Below are positions 43,139 through 52,620 of a DNA stretch of 64,000 bases, one piece after another (within the stretch, counting starts at the first letter, position 1; every line of letters begins with the position of its first letter). The DNA is taken from contig JAQDDS010000002.1 in assembly GCA_027665725.1 (NCBI GenBank), forward strand, positions 1-64,000, given 5' to 3'. Under the pieces are notes generated by a model. It had not been told where the DNA came from. It worked only from the letters and a program-made list of their open reading frames with translations, and made no database searches. Origin of the DNA: Streptococcaceae bacterium AF77-01CM03A (GTDB lineage Bacteria > Bacillota > Bacilli > Lactobacillales > Streptococcaceae). The position numbers and the translations under genes were made by a program.

Positions 43139-43214
43139 TGTTTTAATTCCTTCTTAAAAATGATACCTTTCTATTCTACTGTTTTTTTTGAAAATATACA
43201 ATAGTTCTAGAGAC

Positions 43215-43493
43215 CTAATTTGCTACTTTGAAATCTGAATAAGATGGAAAGTTACTCATTTGCACATCTAGGTAGGTTACTTTAGAGAATGGGGTAGGGC
43301 CTTTTCGAATCTCTTGGATGAACTTAGCCATGATGGCAGAAGACTCAGCCTGAGCTAGAATTTCAACGGTTCCGTCGTCGTTATTCCAGACACGACCCGT
43401 AATGCCACCTAGTTCTAGAGCCAGACTATAGACACCCCAGCGAAAGCCCACTCCCTGGACGCGACCTTGGGCGATCATTTTAACCTTTTGCAT
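43215..43493 (-). CDS. acyP: acylphosphatase
   Basis: Small hydrolase of acyl phosphates, 92 aa. Active-site residues are in GRVQGVGFRW (Arg) and VWNNDDGTVEI (Asn). The start at 43493 has AAGGAGG on the minus strand; the longer in-frame start lies inside the divergent gene. It is divergent from the SpoU gene, 33 bases away, with overlapping -10 elements, and followed by yidC. Confidence 0.93.
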   Translation of the reverse strand: MQKVKMIAQGRVQGVGFRWGVYSLALELGGITGRVWNNDDGTVEILAQAESSAIMAKFIQEIRKGPTPFSKVTYLDVQMSNFPSYSDFKVAN

Positions 43494-43511
43494 ACCAAAC
43501 CTCCTTGATTG

Positions 43512-43520
43512 TGTTATAAT
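43512..43520 (+). promoter_or_regulatory. extended -10 directly before a leaderless start (SpoU gene)
   Basis: TGTTATAAT ends 6 bases before the ATG at 43527, so transcription should begin at or next to the A of ATG. There is no ribosome site. Confidence 0.65.
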
Positions 43521-43526
43521 ATTTCT

Positions 43527-44267
43527 ATGACTATTATAACCTCTAAAGCCAATTCTGTGGTGAAAAATACCAAGAAATTGCATCAAAAAAAATATCGAAA
43601 ATCTTCTTATTTAATTGAGGGATGGCATTTGTTTGAAGAGGCTGTTCAGGCTGGTGCAAAGATTGAGAAAATTTTTGCTCTAGTAGAGTATGGAGATAAA
43701 CTCGTAGATTATCCTCAGACAGTCTTTGTGGCTGAAGAAATCTTGCTTGATTTGGCAGATTCACAAACTCCTCAGGGCATTGTAGCCATTGTTCAAAAGG
43801 AAGAAGAGCAGTTGCCGGATTTGAGCCAAGGGAAATATCTTTTCTTGGAAGACGTGCAGGATCCTGGAAATGTTGGCACAATAATCCGAACGGCAGATGC
43901 AGCAGGTTTTTCTGGAGTCATCGTTTCAAGCAAGTCAGCAGATATATATAGCTTGAAGACTCTCCGATCCATGCAGGGAAGTCATTTTCATTTGCCGATT
44001 TATCGGATGCCTGTTGAAACTTTTGTTGAAGAGGCTAAAAAGAATCACTTGCCCATTCTAGCCACCACCTTGTCTCAAAATTCTAAAGATTATCGTAAAC
44101 TGGATCGGTTAGAGGATTTTGCCTTGGTTATGGGAAATGAAGGGCAGGGCATTAGTCCATTCATGACAGATCAGGCAGACCAACTGCTTCACATCAGCAT
44201 GAAAGGGCAGGCAGAGAGTCTCAACGTCGCCATCGCGGCAGGGATACTCATGTTTTATTTGAGTTAA
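43527..44267 (+). CDS. TrmH/SpoU-family RNA 2'-O-methyltransferase
   Basis: SPOUT-fold methyltransferase of 246 aa. N-terminal substrate-binding domain (about 1-95), then the knotted catalytic domain with LEDVQDPGNVGTIIRTADA, VMGNEGQGIS and LNVAIAAGI, the three SpoU motifs. The exact rRNA or tRNA target is unknown. The ATG at 43527 lies 6 bases after a TATAAT, and no Shine-Dalgarno is present, so the mRNA is probably leaderless. Confidence 0.88.
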   Translation: MTIITSKANSVVKNTKKLHQKKYRKSSYLIEGWHLFEEAVQAGAKIEKIFALVEYGDKLVDYPQTVFVAEEILLDLADSQTPQGIVAIVQKEEEQLPDLSQGKYLFLEDVQDPGNVGTIIRTADAAGFSGVIVSSKSADIYSLKTLRSMQGSHFHLPIYRMPVETFVEEAKKNHLPILATTLSQNSKDYRKLDRLEDFALVMGNEGQGISPFMTDQADQLLHISMKGQAESLNVAIAAGILMFYLS

Positions 44268-44280
44268 AATAGTTTATTTT

Positions 44281-44289
44281 TGTTATAAT
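44281..44289 (+). promoter_or_regulatory. extended -10 promoter of the BI-1 gene
   Basis: TGTTATAAT, 31 bases before the ATG at 44321, with AAGGAGA in between. Confidence 0.65.
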
Positions 44290-44320
44290 CAGTAAAAAGA
44301 TTTCATAAGGAGAAAAAGAT

Positions 44321-45004
44321 ATGAATCAAACAATTATTCAAGAACATTCTGGTTTGAATCAATTTTATGCAAAAGTTTATGCTTTTGTAGGAATTGGGAT
44401 TGCCTTATCTGCAGTTGTTTCAGCCTTGATGTTAACAACCTTCCAAGACCTTCTCGTACAGTTAATGTTAAATGCACGCATATGGCTAATCGTGACAGGA
44501 GTAGTTGAAGTTGCTCTTGTAATTGCAGCCAGCAATATGGCTTATAAAAATAGCCCAGCAGCTCTTCCGATGTTTCTCATCTATTCAGTAGTGAACGGTT
44601 TTTCGCTGAGTTTCATCGTATCGCTCTATCTTCCAGGAACAGTTTTGACTGCCTTTATTTCCAGTGCAGCCCTCTTCTTTGTCATGGCTATCATAGGAGT
44701 CGTCATCAAAAAGGATTTGAGTGGTATCGGACGTGCTTTGATTGGAGCCTTGGTAGGTCTCATATTGGCTATGATTGTCAATGTATTTTTAAACAGTGGC
44801 CTTTTCGATTACATCATCAGTATTGTCATGGTTCTTGTTTTTGCAGGTTTAATCGCTTGGGATAACCAAAAGATTCGCTATGTTTATGAAGAATCAAATG
44901 GTCAAGTTGCTACAGGTTGGGCAATTTCTTTGGCACTTAGCCTCTACCTTGACTTTATCAACCTCTTCCTTAGTTTCTTGCGTATCTTTGGAAGTGACGA
45001 TTAA
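44321..45004 (+). CDS. Bax inhibitor-1 / YccA family membrane protein
   Basis: Integral membrane protein of 227 aa with seven predicted spans and the family's conserved late Asp residues (AWDNQKIR and SLALSLYLDFINLF). BI-1 family members are proposed pH-sensitive calcium-leak channels; the bacterial role is unclear. AAGGAGAA precedes the ATG. Monocistronic, with terminator. Confidence 0.88.
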   Translation: MNQTIIQEHSGLNQFYAKVYAFVGIGIALSAVVSALMLTTFQDLLVQLMLNARIWLIVTGVVEVALVIAASNMAYKNSPAALPMFLIYSVVNGFSLSFIVSLYLPGTVLTAFISSAALFFVMAIIGVVIKKDLSGIGRALIGALVGLILAMIVNVFLNSGLFDYIISIVMVLVFAGLIAWDNQKIRYVYEESNGQVATGWAISLALSLYLDFINLFLSFLRIFGSDD

Positions 45005-45011
45005 TACTTTT

Positions 45012-45034
45012 AGAGCTCAAATGAGCTCTTTTTG
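45012..45034 (+). terminator. BI-1 gene terminator
   Basis: Stem agagctc/gagctct, loop aaat, then TTTT. Confidence 0.8.
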
Positions 45035-45091
45035 CTTTCATTTTTACTGGCAAAAGGGTATAATCTTTTTATTATTCAAAAGGAGGGGCAT

Positions 45092-46084
45092 ATGAAAAAA
45101 AGTTTTATTCACCAGCAGGAAGAGATTTCATTTGTAAAAAATACCTTTACCCAGTATTTAAAAGATAAGTTAGAAGTAGTAGAAGTACAGGGACCGATCT
45201 TGAGTAAGGTTGGGGACGGGATGCAGGATAACCTTTCAGGGATTGAACATCCGGTATCTGTTAAGGTTCTGCAAATTCCAAATGAAACCTATGAAGTGGT
45301 GCACTCGCTTGCTAAGTGGAAACGTCACACTCTAGCTCGTTTTGGGTTTGGTGAAGGAGAAGGTCTCTTCGTTCACATGAAGGCTCTTCGCCCAGACGAA
45401 GATTCACTAGATGCGACTCATTCGGTTTATGTGGACCAGTGGGACTGGGAAAAAGTTATTCCAAACGGACAGCGCAATCTTGCCTATCTTAAAGAAACGG
45501 TAGAAAAGATTTATAAGGCTATTCGTTTGACTGAGTTAGCAGTTGAAGCACGTTACGATATTGAGTCAATCTTGCCTAAGCAAATTACCTTTATCCATAC
45601 TGAAGAGTTGGTTGAACGCTATCCAGACTTGACACCTAAAGAACGTGAAAATGCTATTTGTAAGGAGTTCGGTGCTGTTTTCTTGATTGGTATTGGTGGA
45701 GAATTATCAGATGGAAAACCTCATGACGGACGTGCGCCGGACTATGATGACTGGACAACAGAATCTGAAAATGGCTACAAGGGCTTAAACGGAGATATCC
45801 TTGTTTGGAATGATAATTTGGGTGCAGCCTTTGAATTATCTTCAATGGGGATTCGTGTCGATGAAGACACTCTACGTCGACAAGTAGCTATTACAGGAGA
45901 TGAAGACCGCCTTTCTTTGGAATGGCATAAGGCTCTCTTAAACGGCCTCTTCCCATTGACAATCGGTGGAGGGATTGGACAGTCTCGTATGGCCATGTTC
46001 TTACTTCGTAAGAAGCACATCGGTGAAGTTCAAACCAGTGTTTGGCCACAAGAAGTCAGAGATACTTACGAGAATATTCTTTAA
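45092..46084 (+). CDS. asnA: aspartate-ammonia ligase (asparagine synthetase A)
   Basis: Ammonia-dependent asparagine synthetase related to class II tRNA synthetases, 330 aa, the family's usual length. Conserved stretches are [29 protein letters not shown] and [14 protein letters not shown] 45092 has AGGAGGG upstream; the frame extends to 45032 over the promoter region. Monocistronic with its own terminator. Confidence 0.96.
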   Translation: MKKSFIHQQEEISFVKNTFTQYLKDKLEVVEVQGPILSKVGDGMQDNLSGIEHPVSVKVLQIPNETYEVVHSLAKWKRHTLARFGFGEGEGLFVHMKALRPDEDSLDATHSVYVDQWDWEKVIPNGQRNLAYLKETVEKIYKAIRLTELAVEARYDIESILPKQITFIHTEELVERYPDLTPKERENAICKEFGAVFLIGIGGELSDGKPHDGRAPDYDDWTTESENGYKGLNGDILVWNDNLGAAFELSSMGIRVDEDTLRRQVAITGDEDRLSLEWHKALLNGLFPLTIGGGIGQSRMAMFLLRKKHIGEVQTSVWPQEVRDTYENIL

Positions 46085-46086
46085 TC

Positions 46087-46112
46087 AATCGAACCGAGAG
46101 GTTCGATTTTCT
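46087..46112 (+). terminator. asnA terminator
   Basis: Perfect stem aatcgaacc/ggttcgatt, loop gaga, then TTCTT. Confidence 0.8.
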
Positions 46113-46127
46113 TATTTCATCAGAATT

Positions 46128-46136
46128 TGGTATAAT
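46128..46136 (+). promoter_or_regulatory. extended -10 directly before a leaderless start (rsmD)
   Basis: TGGTATAAT ends 7 bases before the rsmD ATG at 46144. No ribosome site lies between. Confidence 0.65.
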
Positions 46137-46143
46137 ATACGGT

Positions 46144-46683
46144 ATGAAAATCGTATCAGGAATCTACGGAGGGCGTCCGTTAAAGACGCTAGACGGGAAA
46201 ACAACTAGACCGACATCAGATAAGGTCAGGGGCGCTATTTTTAATATGATTGGTCCCTACTTTGAAGGAGGGCGCGTGCTAGATCTCTATGCTGGTAGTG
46301 GGGGGTTATCCATTGAAGCAGTTTCAAGAGGGATGTCGAGCGCTGTCCTAGTTGAGAAGGATCGCCGAGCACAGAATATTGTGGCAGAAAACATTCAGAT
46401 GACCAAGGAAACCTCTAAATTTCAATTATTGAAAATGGAATCCAGTCGTGCATTAGAACAGATTGATGGTGTCTTTGATCTTATTTTTTTAGATCCTCCC
46501 TATGCCAAGGAGCAAATCGTGTCGGATATTGAAAAAATGGCGGAGAGAAATCTTTTTTCAGAAGATGTCATAGTGGTCTGCGAGACCGATAAATCAGTAG
46601 AACTTCCAGAAGAAATCGCCTGTTTGGGTATCTGGAAGGAAAAAATATATGGGATTAGTAAGGTGACGGTTTATGTCAGATAA
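46144..46683 (+). CDS. rsmD: 16S rRNA (guanine966-N2)-methyltransferase RsmD
   Basis: SAM-dependent N2-guanine methyltransferase of the small-subunit rRNA, 179 aa. SAM motif [15 protein letters not shown] and catalytic LDPPY near residue 116. ATG 46144 ([10 protein letters not shown]) is the family start. The -10 lies only 7 bases upstream, so this mRNA is probably leaderless. Overlaps coaD by 11 bases, the usual rsmD-coaD pairing. Confidence 0.93.
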   Translation: MKIVSGIYGGRPLKTLDGKTTRPTSDKVRGAIFNMIGPYFEGGRVLDLYAGSGGLSIEAVSRGMSSAVLVEKDRRAQNIVAENIQMTKETSKFQLLKMESSRALEQIDGVFDLIFLDPPYAKEQIVSDIEKMAERNLFSEDVIVVCETDKSVELPEEIACLGIWKEKIYGISKVTVYVR

Positions 46684-47161
46684 AATTGGGCTATTCACAG
46701 GTTCGTTTGATCCAATGACAAATGGGCATATGGATCTCATTGAGCGTGCAAGTAAGCTCTTTGATAAATTGTATGTAGGGATTTTTTATAATCCACACAA
46801 AAATGGATTCTTACCGATAGAGAGTCGTTTGAAGACGGTTGAAAAAGCAGTAGCACATCTAGAGAGTGTCCAAGTCATCGCCTCTCATGATGAATTGGTC
46901 ATTGATGTTGCTAGAAAACTGGGTGTCCATGTTCTTGTTCGTGGTTTGCGTAACGCTGCGGATCTTCAGTATGAAGCCAGTTTTGATTTTTACAATCATC
47001 AATTAGCAGGAGAGATTGAGACAGTCTATCTCCATAGCCGCCCAGAGCATGTCTACATCAGCTCTTCAGCTGTGAGAGAACTATTGAAGTTTGATCAAGA
47101 TATTAGCAAGTATCTACCAAATGCTGTCTTAGAGGAGTTAAAACATGAAGAAAAAAACTAG
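46673..47161 (+). CDS. coaD: phosphopantetheine adenylyltransferase
   Basis: Penultimate step of coenzyme A synthesis, transferring AMP to 4'-phosphopantetheine. 162 aa, nucleotidyltransferase fold. The T/HxGH motif is TNGH in [14 protein letters not shown] (residues 9-22), and [10 protein letters not shown] is near the C-terminus. Overlaps rsmD and sepM, so all three are co-transcribed. Confidence 0.95.
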   Translation: MSDKIGLFTGSFDPMTNGHMDLIERASKLFDKLYVGIFYNPHKNGFLPIESRLKTVEKAVAHLESVQVIASHDELVIDVARKLGVHVLVRGLRNAADLQYEASFDFYNHQLAGEIETVYLHSRPEHVYISSSAVRELLKFDQDISKYLPNAVLEELKHEEKN

Positions 47162-48182
47162 ATGGCCCATATATTTAATCATCGGGCTCATTATCACTTT
47201 TATAGCTTTTACGGTACCACTTCCTTATTACATTGAGGTGCCAGGAACTTCAGAAGATATTCGAAAGGTTTTACAGGTCAATAATCAACCTGATCAAGAG
47301 GAAGGCTCCTACCAGTTTGTGACGGTTGGGGTTAAGCATGCTAGACTGGTAGACTTGGTTTATGCTTGGCTGACACCTTTTACGGATATTCGAAGTGCTA
47401 AAGAGATGACAGGTGGTTCCTCAGATGCAGAATTTATGCGAATCAACCAGTTTTACATGGAAACTTCGCAAAATATGGCCAAATATCAAGGACTCAAGGC
47501 AGCTGGTAAGGAAATAGAGCTCAAATATCTGGGCGTCTATGTGTTGACTGTGACAGATAACTCGACTTTCAAGGGGATCCTCAATATTGCCGACACAGTA
47601 ACAGCTGTCAATGATAAGACTTTTGAGAGTTCCAAGGAAATGGTCGACTACGTTAATTCTCAAACGCTAGGTGATAAGGTTAAGGTTACTTATCAAGAAG
47701 ATGGGAAAGTCAAAACCGCTGAAGGAAAAATCATTACTCTGGAAAATGGGAAGAACGGTATCGGAATCGGTTTGATTGACCGAACAGAAGTATCAAGTGA
47801 TGTGCCAATCAAGTTTTCAACTGCTGGCATTGGTGGTCCTAGTGCTGGAATGATGTTTAGTTTATCCATCTATACGCAAATTGCAGATCCAACTCTTCGC
47901 AATGGACGGATCATTGCCGGTACAGGAAGTATCGACAGAGATGGGAATGTTGGTGATATTGGTGGAATTGACAAAAAAGTTGTTGCTGCTGCAAAAAAAG
48001 GAGCTACTGTATTCTTTGCTCCAAACAATCCAGTAACTGAAGAAGCTAAAAAGGCCAATCCTAATGCTAAAAGTAATTATGACACGGCTGTAGAAGCTGC
48101 TGAAATGATTAAAACAGACATGAAGATTGTTCCTGTAAAAACACTTCAGGATGCAATTGATTACTTGAAAAACAACCCATAA
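47145..48182 (+). CDS. sepM: SepM-like PDZ and Lon-type serine protease
   Basis: Membrane-anchored protease of 345 aa: an N-terminal span (residues 7-25), an extracellular PDZ domain (about 125-215) and a Lon-type catalytic domain with Ser233 in GGPSAGMMF and Lys277/278 in GGIDKKV. In S. mutans SepM trims the competence-stimulating peptide (established); whether this one processes a pheromone is unknown. It overlaps coaD by 17 bases. Confidence 0.88.
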   Translation: MKKKTRWPIYLIIGLIITFIAFTVPLPYYIEVPGTSEDIRKVLQVNNQPDQEEGSYQFVTVGVKHARLVDLVYAWLTPFTDIRSAKEMTGGSSDAEFMRINQFYMETSQNMAKYQGLKAAGKEIELKYLGVYVLTVTDNSTFKGILNIADTVTAVNDKTFESSKEMVDYVNSQTLGDKVKVTYQEDGKVKTAEGKIITLENGKNGIGIGLIDRTEVSSDVPIKFSTAGIGGPSAGMMFSLSIYTQIADPTLRNGRIIAGTGSIDRDGNVGDIGGIDKKVVAAAKKGATVFFAPNNPVTEEAKKANPNAKSNYDTAVEAAEMIKTDMKIVPVKTLQDAIDYLKNNP

Positions 48183-48224
48183 AATATAGTGCAAGTCCAT
48201 AGACTAGCGTAGAAAAAGAGAAGA

Positions 48225-48233
48225 TGGTATAAT
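48225..48233 (+). promoter_or_regulatory. extended -10 directly before a leaderless start (DUF1146 gene)
   Basis: TGGTATAAT ends 6 bases before the ATG at 48240. No ribosome site lies between. Confidence 0.65.
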
Positions 48234-48239
48234 AGGCCG

Positions 48240-48470
48240 ATGATTCAATTATTTTTTACCCTTAGTAGTCATATGTTCTTTGTCTATCTAGTCTTTCAAC
48301 TTTTGAAAGATTTGGTCAAATGGGATCAAATTTTGAAGGTAACTAAGGACAATGCGAGGAAGGTACGACTTTTAGTAGTATTGTGTAGTATCGGTTTAGG
48401 GTATCTGATTAGTTCTTTTTTCCTAAATCTCTACCAATTATGGCAAGAAGCTGTACGGACATTATTCTAA
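48240..48470 (+). CDS. DUF1146 family small membrane protein
   Basis: A 76-aa protein with two membrane spans (residues 2-20 and about 47-65) joined by a basic linker (RKVRL). The family is found just before murA in many Firmicutes and has no known function; an envelope role is implied by context. The ATG lies 6 bases after a perfect extended -10, which makes a leaderless mRNA likely. murA starts 24 bases after it and probably shares the transcript. Confidence 0.8.
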   Translation: MIQLFFTLSSHMFFVYLVFQLLKDLVKWDQILKVTKDNARKVRLLVVLCSIGLGYLISSFFLNLYQLWQEAVRTLF

Positions 48471-48494
48471 ATTCGAAAGTAAAGGAAAATATTT

Positions 48495-49781
48495 ATGGAA
48501 AAAATTGTAGTTCGAGGTGGCGATAATCGCCTTGTCGGAAGTGTTACAATTGAGGGTGCAAAAAATGCAGTCTTACCCTTACTTGCTGCAACTGTTTTAG
48601 CAAGCGAAGGTAAAACAGTTTTAAAAAATGTTCCTATCCTATCGGATGTCTTTACCATGAACCAAGTAGTTCGTGGATTAAATGCGAAAGTTAATTTTGA
48701 TCAAGATGCAAACATTGTTGAAGTGGATGCGACAGATGATATCACAGAAGAAGCTCCGTATAAGTATGTCAGCAAGATGCGTGCTTCTATTGTAGTCTTG
48801 GGTCCAATCCTGGCTAGGGTTGGTCACGCTAAAGTTTCGATGCCAGGTGGTTGTACAATTGGTAGTCGTCCGATTGACCTTCACCTTAAAGGTTTGGAAG
48901 CAATGGGGGCTAAGATTACCCAAACAGCTGGCTATATCGAAGCTAAGGCAGAACGCTTGCATGGAGCCCATATCTATATGGACTTTCCTAGTGTTGGAGC
49001 AACCCAAAACTTGATGATGGCTGCAACGCTAGCTGATGGCGTAACTGTTATCGAAAATGCTGCGCGTGAACCTGAAATTGTAGACTTGGCTGTTCTCTTG
49101 AATAAAATGGGAGCTAAAGTCAAAGGTGCAGGAACAGAGAGCATTACCATCACTGGTGTTGAAAACTTGCATGGTGCAACCCATAACGTTGTTCAAGACC
49201 GCATCGAAGCAGGGACATTCATGGTTGCTGCTGCAATGACAGGTGGAGATATCCTGATTCAAGATGCTATCTGGGAACACAACCGTCCCTTGTTAGCGAA
49301 ATTACAAGAAATGGGTGTTGAAGTCATCGACGAGGATGAAGGTATCCGCATCCGCTCCCAACGAGATAAACTGAAAGCAGTTCATGTCAAGACCTTACCA
49401 CATCCAGGATTTCCTACGGACATGCAGGCCCAGTTTACTGCTCTTATGACGGTTGCTAAAGGGGAATCGACTATGGTTGAGACAGTCTTTGAGAATCGTT
49501 TCCAACATCTAGAGGAAATGCGCCGCATGGGCTTGCATTCTGAAATTATTCGTGACACAGCTCGTATCGTCGGAGGTCAACCCCTCCAAGGGGCAGAAGT
49601 GCTGTCTACGGACCTTCGTGCCAGTGCAGCTTTAATCCTGACAGGTTTAGTAGCTGAAGGTGAGACTGTTGTTGGGAAACTTGTCCATTTAGATAGAGGT
49701 TATTATCGTTTCCATGAAAAGTTAGCTCAGTTAGGGGCTAATATTGAACGGGTAAGTGTGGAAGCTGATGAAGATGAATAA
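48495..49781 (+). CDS. murA: UDP-N-acetylglucosamine 1-carboxyvinyltransferase
   Basis: First committed step of peptidoglycan synthesis, adding enolpyruvate to UDP-GlcNAc; the target of fosfomycin. 428 aa. The catalytic Cys is in [15 protein letters not shown] near residue 117. Streptococci carry two murA paralogs; this one, paired with epuA and endA, matches the pneumococcal murA1 context as I remember it. The AAAGGAAAA site precedes the ATG. Confidence 0.95.
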   Translation: MEKIVVRGGDNRLVGSVTIEGAKNAVLPLLAATVLASEGKTVLKNVPILSDVFTMNQVVRGLNAKVNFDQDANIVEVDATDDITEEAPYKYVSKMRASIVVLGPILARVGHAKVSMPGGCTIGSRPIDLHLKGLEAMGAKITQTAGYIEAKAERLHGAHIYMDFPSVGATQNLMMAATLADGVTVIENAAREPEIVDLAVLLNKMGAKVKGAGTESITITGVENLHGATHNVVQDRIEAGTFMVAAAMTGGDILIQDAIWEHNRPLLAKLQEMGVEVIDEDEGIRIRSQRDKLKAVHVKTLPHPGFPTDMQAQFTALMTVAKGESTMVETVFENRFQHLEEMRRMGLHSEIIRDTARIVGGQPLQGAEVLSTDLRASAALILTGLVAEGETVVGKLVHLDRGYYRFHEKLAQLGANIERVSVEADEDE

Positions 49782-49962
49782 GGAAGTATCTTATGTGCTA
49801 CGTCGATTTCTATTGGTCATTATTGTTTTGCTTCTAGGGGTCTTGGCGCTTGGAATTGGCTTGATGATTGGCTACGGTATCTTAGGCAAGGGTCAAGATC
49901 CATGGGCGATTTTAGCGCCAGAAAAGTGGCATGAGTTAATTGCGAAATTTACAGGGAAATAG
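49768..49962 (+). CDS. epuA: EpuA-like small membrane protein (DNA-entry locus)
   Basis: A 64-aa protein with one strong membrane span ([24 protein letters not shown] is hydrophobic throughout) and the conserved [12 protein letters not shown] after it. The family is often labelled RNA polymerase subunit beta-like without evidence; in pneumococci it is EpuA, encoded upstream of the nuclease gene endA. Start uncertain: ATG 49768 or 49774; both lie within the end of murA in another frame. A hairpin separates it from endA. Confidence 0.82.
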   Translation: MKMNKEVSYVLRRFLLVIIVLLLGVLALGIGLMIGYGILGKGQDPWAILAPEKWHELIAKFTGK

Positions 49963-49983
49963 GCTGGGGGACCAGCCTTTTTC
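49961..49983 (+). terminator. hairpin between epuA and endA
   Basis: Perfect stem aggctgg/ccagcct with a 4-base loop and following T's; it overlaps the epuA stop. No clear promoter lies in the 25 bases before endA, so partial read-through is likely. Confidence 0.7.
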
Positions 49984-50008
49984 TAAGAACAAAAACTAAG
50001 GAGAAAAG

Positions 50009-50836
50009 ATGAATAAAAAAACAAGGAAGGCTCTAATTGGCCTCTTGCTCTTTTTGCTCTTGTCAGCAGGAAGCTACTATATTAAACAAATGCAGTTTTC
50101 CAACACTGCACCACAAACACAAGTAAAACAAAAATCACAGTCGTCTGATACTCCAAGTCAAGAACTGGCTGAAAGTGTACTGACCGATTCAGTTAAAAAA
50201 CAAATTAAGGGTACTCTTGAGTGGAATGGAGCAGGTGCCTTTATCGTAAATGGGAACAAAACGAACTTAGACGCAAAGGTTTCAAGTAAACCCTATGCCG
50301 ATAATAAGACAAAAACTGTAGATGGGGAGACGGTTCCAACTGTAGCTAACGCCCTCATGTCAAAAGCGACAAGACAGTACAAAGACCGTGAGGAAACCGG
50401 GAATGGTTCGACCTCTTGGACACCAGCAGGATGGCATCAAGTTAAGAACCTAAAAGGAACCTACAATCACGCAGTAGATAGAGGACATTTATTAGGCTAT
50501 GCCTTGATTGGTGGTTTGGATGGTTTTGATGCATCTACTAGCAATCCTAAAAATATCGCTGTTCAGACAGCTTGGGCCAACCAAGCACGCGCAGAAGATT
50601 CCACGGGACAAAACTACTATGAAAGTTTAGTTCGAAAGGCCTTGGATCAAAATAAGCGGGTGCGGTACCGTGTTACATTGCTCTACGCTACAGAAGAAGA
50701 TTTGGTACCTTCTGCATCTCAGATTGAAGCCAAATCATCTGATGGTGAATTGGAGTTTAACGTCGTAGTTCCTAACGTTCAAAAGGGAATTCAGTTAGAC
50801 TACCGAACAGGAAAAGTAACTGTTACGAAGAACTAA
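50009..50836 (+). CDS. endA: membrane DNA-entry nuclease EndA
   Basis: Surface DNA/RNA non-specific nuclease that degrades one strand during transformation and destroys neutrophil extracellular traps in pneumococci (established). 275 aa, anchored by an N-terminal span (about 8-27). The DRGH motif at 157-160 ([11 protein letters not shown]) contains the catalytic His160, the same number as pneumococcal EndA, and an Asn/Gln-rich metal-binding helix follows. AGGAGAA precedes the ATG. Works with the ComG pilus encoded near 3600. Confidence 0.95.
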   Translation: MNKKTRKALIGLLLFLLLSAGSYYIKQMQFSNTAPQTQVKQKSQSSDTPSQELAESVLTDSVKKQIKGTLEWNGAGAFIVNGNKTNLDAKVSSKPYADNKTKTVDGETVPTVANALMSKATRQYKDREETGNGSTSWTPAGWHQVKNLKGTYNHAVDRGHLLGYALIGGLDGFDASTSNPKNIAVQTAWANQARAEDSTGQNYYESLVRKALDQNKRVRYRVTLLYATEEDLVPSASQIEAKSSDGELEFNVVVPNVQKGIQLDYRTGKVTVTKN

Positions 50837-50847
50837 TAGATAGTTGG

Positions 50848-50874
50848 TCCCTTATAGTTTCGATAGGGGATTTA
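50848..50874 (+). terminator. weak terminator after endA
   Basis: Stem tcccttat/ataggggA-type (one T-G pair), loop agtttcg, followed by only TTTA. Confidence 0.45.
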
Positions 50875-50914
50875 CTATAGAAATTACAATTTAATGTGTA
50901 GAAGTTGAAAAATA

Positions 50915-50923
50915 TGGTATAAT
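50915..50923 (+). promoter_or_regulatory. extended -10 promoter of the CNNM gene
   Basis: TGGTATAAT, 31 bases before the ATG at 50955, with AGGAGAA in between. Confidence 0.65.
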
Positions 50924-50954
50924 AGTCACAATTATATTTTTTAGGAGAAGGAAA

Positions 50955-52286
50955 ATGGAAGACCCGAGCAGTCAGGATTTGTTACTGCAATTTGTATTAT
51001 TAGTTGTTTTGACCTTTTTAAATGCTTTTTTCTCTGCTACAGAGATGGCTATGGTTTCTCTTAGTCGCTCACGTGTTGAACAAAAGGCTGAAGAGGGGGA
51101 TAAACGTTATATCCGTTTGCTAAAGGTACTTGAAAACCCCAATCACTTTTTATCAACCATTCAAGTTGGGATTACTTTAATTACGATCTTGTCAGGGGCT
51201 AGGTTAGCAGATTCTCTTGGCGAATTGATTGCCTCTTGGATGGGGAATAGCGAGACTGCGTATGCAGTAGCTTCTTTCTTATCACTTGCTTTTTTGACCT
51301 ATATTTCAATCGTTTTTGGTGAACTTTATCCTAAACGCATTGCTCTAAATCTAAAAGATGCCTTGGCAATCCGAACAGTGCCATTTATTATTGCTCTCGG
51401 TAAGATTGTGAGTCCCTTTGTTTGGATGTTGTCAGCATCAACCAATCTTTTGAGCCGTTTGACGCCGATGACATTTGACGATGCTGACGAAAAAATGACT
51501 CGTGATGAGATTGAGTATATGCTCACCAATAGTGAAGAAACTTTGGATGCTGATGAAATTGAAATGTTACAGGGTATTTTCTCACTAGACGAACTTATGG
51601 CACGTGAAGTCATGGTTCCTCGAACAGATGCCTTCATGGTAGATATCCAAGATGACACTCAGACCATTATCGAAAGTATCTTAAAACAAAACTTTTCTCG
51701 AATTCCTGTTTATGACGGCGACAAGGACAATGTCATTGGTTTGATTCATACAAAGAGTCTCCTTAAAGAAGCCTTTGTCAGTGGGTTCGACAATATCGTT
51801 TGGAAGCGAATCTTACAAGAGCCACTCTTTGTACCTGAGACCATTTTTGTGGATGATTTGTTAAAAGAACTGAGAAATTCACAAAGACAGATGGCTATTC
51901 TACTTGATGAATATGGAGGAATGGCTGGTTTGGTAACACTTGAGGATCTCCTTGAAGAGATTGTTGGTGAGATTGATGATGAAACGGACCGTGCTGAAGT
52001 CTATGTTCATACTATCGGCGAGGACACTCATATTGTCCAAGGGACAATGAATTTGAATGATTTCAATGACTATTTTGATGTCGAACTTGAAAGTGACGAT
52101 GTAGATACCATTGCTGGTTATTATTTGACGGGTGTGGGAACTATTCCAACATCAGAAAAACTCAGTTATGAGTTAGATAGTGGCAACAAGCATATCACCT
52201 TGACAAATGACAAAGTAAAAAATGGTCGTGTCACCAAGCTTAAGGTTCAAATTCAAGAACTTGAATCAGAAGAAGAAACTGAATAA
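50955..52286 (+). CDS. CNNM / CorC-type transporter with CBS domains
   Basis: Membrane protein of 443 aa with an N-terminal CNNM (DUF21) domain of three to four spans (about 8-150), two CBS domains (about 205-335) and a C-terminal CorC/HlyC domain (about 350-430). Family members move or sense magnesium and related ions; the old label hemolysin is not supported. VMVPRTDAF and [20 protein letters not shown] are typical. Single gene with promoter and terminator. Confidence 0.88.
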   Translation: MEDPSSQDLLLQFVLLVVLTFLNAFFSATEMAMVSLSRSRVEQKAEEGDKRYIRLLKVLENPNHFLSTIQVGITLITILSGARLADSLGELIASWMGNSETAYAVASFLSLAFLTYISIVFGELYPKRIALNLKDALAIRTVPFIIALGKIVSPFVWMLSASTNLLSRLTPMTFDDADEKMTRDEIEYMLTNSEETLDADEIEMLQGIFSLDELMAREVMVPRTDAFMVDIQDDTQTIIESILKQNFSRIPVYDGDKDNVIGLIHTKSLLKEAFVSGFDNIVWKRILQEPLFVPETIFVDDLLKELRNSQRQMAILLDEYGGMAGLVTLEDLLEEIVGEIDDETDRAEVYVHTIGEDTHIVQGTMNLNDFNDYFDVELESDDVDTIAGYYLTGVGTIPTSEKLSYELDSGNKHITLTNDKVKNGRVTKLKVQIQELESEEETE

Positions 52287-52290
52287 AACA

Positions 52291-52327
52291 AAAGCTTTAT
52301 CAGAGAAAACTGATAAAGCTTTTTTAG
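52291..52327 (+). terminator. terminator of the CNNM gene
   Basis: Perfect 13-bp stem aaagctttatcag/ctgataaagcttt with a 6-base loop and following T's. Confidence 0.88.
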
Positions 52328-52340
52328 CGTTAAAAAGAAA

Positions 52341-52358
52341 AGACTCCGTTAGGAGTCT
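52341..52358 (-). terminator. tRNA-Cys terminator
   Basis: Perfect stem agactcc/ggagtct; on the minus strand it is followed by TTTTCTTTTT and lies 12 bases after the tRNA. Confidence 0.8.
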
Positions 52359-52370
52359 TTGTTTAAATAG

Positions 52371-52441
52371 AGGCGGTAGACGGATTTGAACCGACGATCA
52401 AGCTTTTGCAGAGCCGTGCCTTACCACTTGGCTATACCGCC
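52371..52441 (-). tRNA. tRNA-Cys (GCA)
   Basis: On the minus strand the acceptor stem ggcggta/taccgcc closes perfectly. The anticodon loop reads ctGCAaa, giving Cys, and the T-loop is ggttcaaatcc. 71 bases plus discriminator T. It accounts for most of the gap between the CNNM gene and amiA. Confidence 0.93.
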
Positions 52442-52553
52442 TTAACTTTTATTATTATACCTTGAAAATTGTTTCTCGTCAATAGTTTTCTTTTCTGAAA
52501 ACATAAGATTCAAATGTTTAAAAAAACATGCGACAAAATATTCTGAAAATTCG

Positions 52554-52582
52554 TTTACTTTTTGTAAAAACTGTGGTATAAT
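52554..52582 (+). promoter_or_regulatory. ami operon promoter
   Basis: TTTACT (52554-52559), 17-base spacer, TATAAT (52577-52582) preceded by TGG (extended -10). Confidence 0.75.
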
Positions 52583-52620
52583 CTTCAATATCCACAATTT
52601 AAAACGAGGAGTTTATAAAT

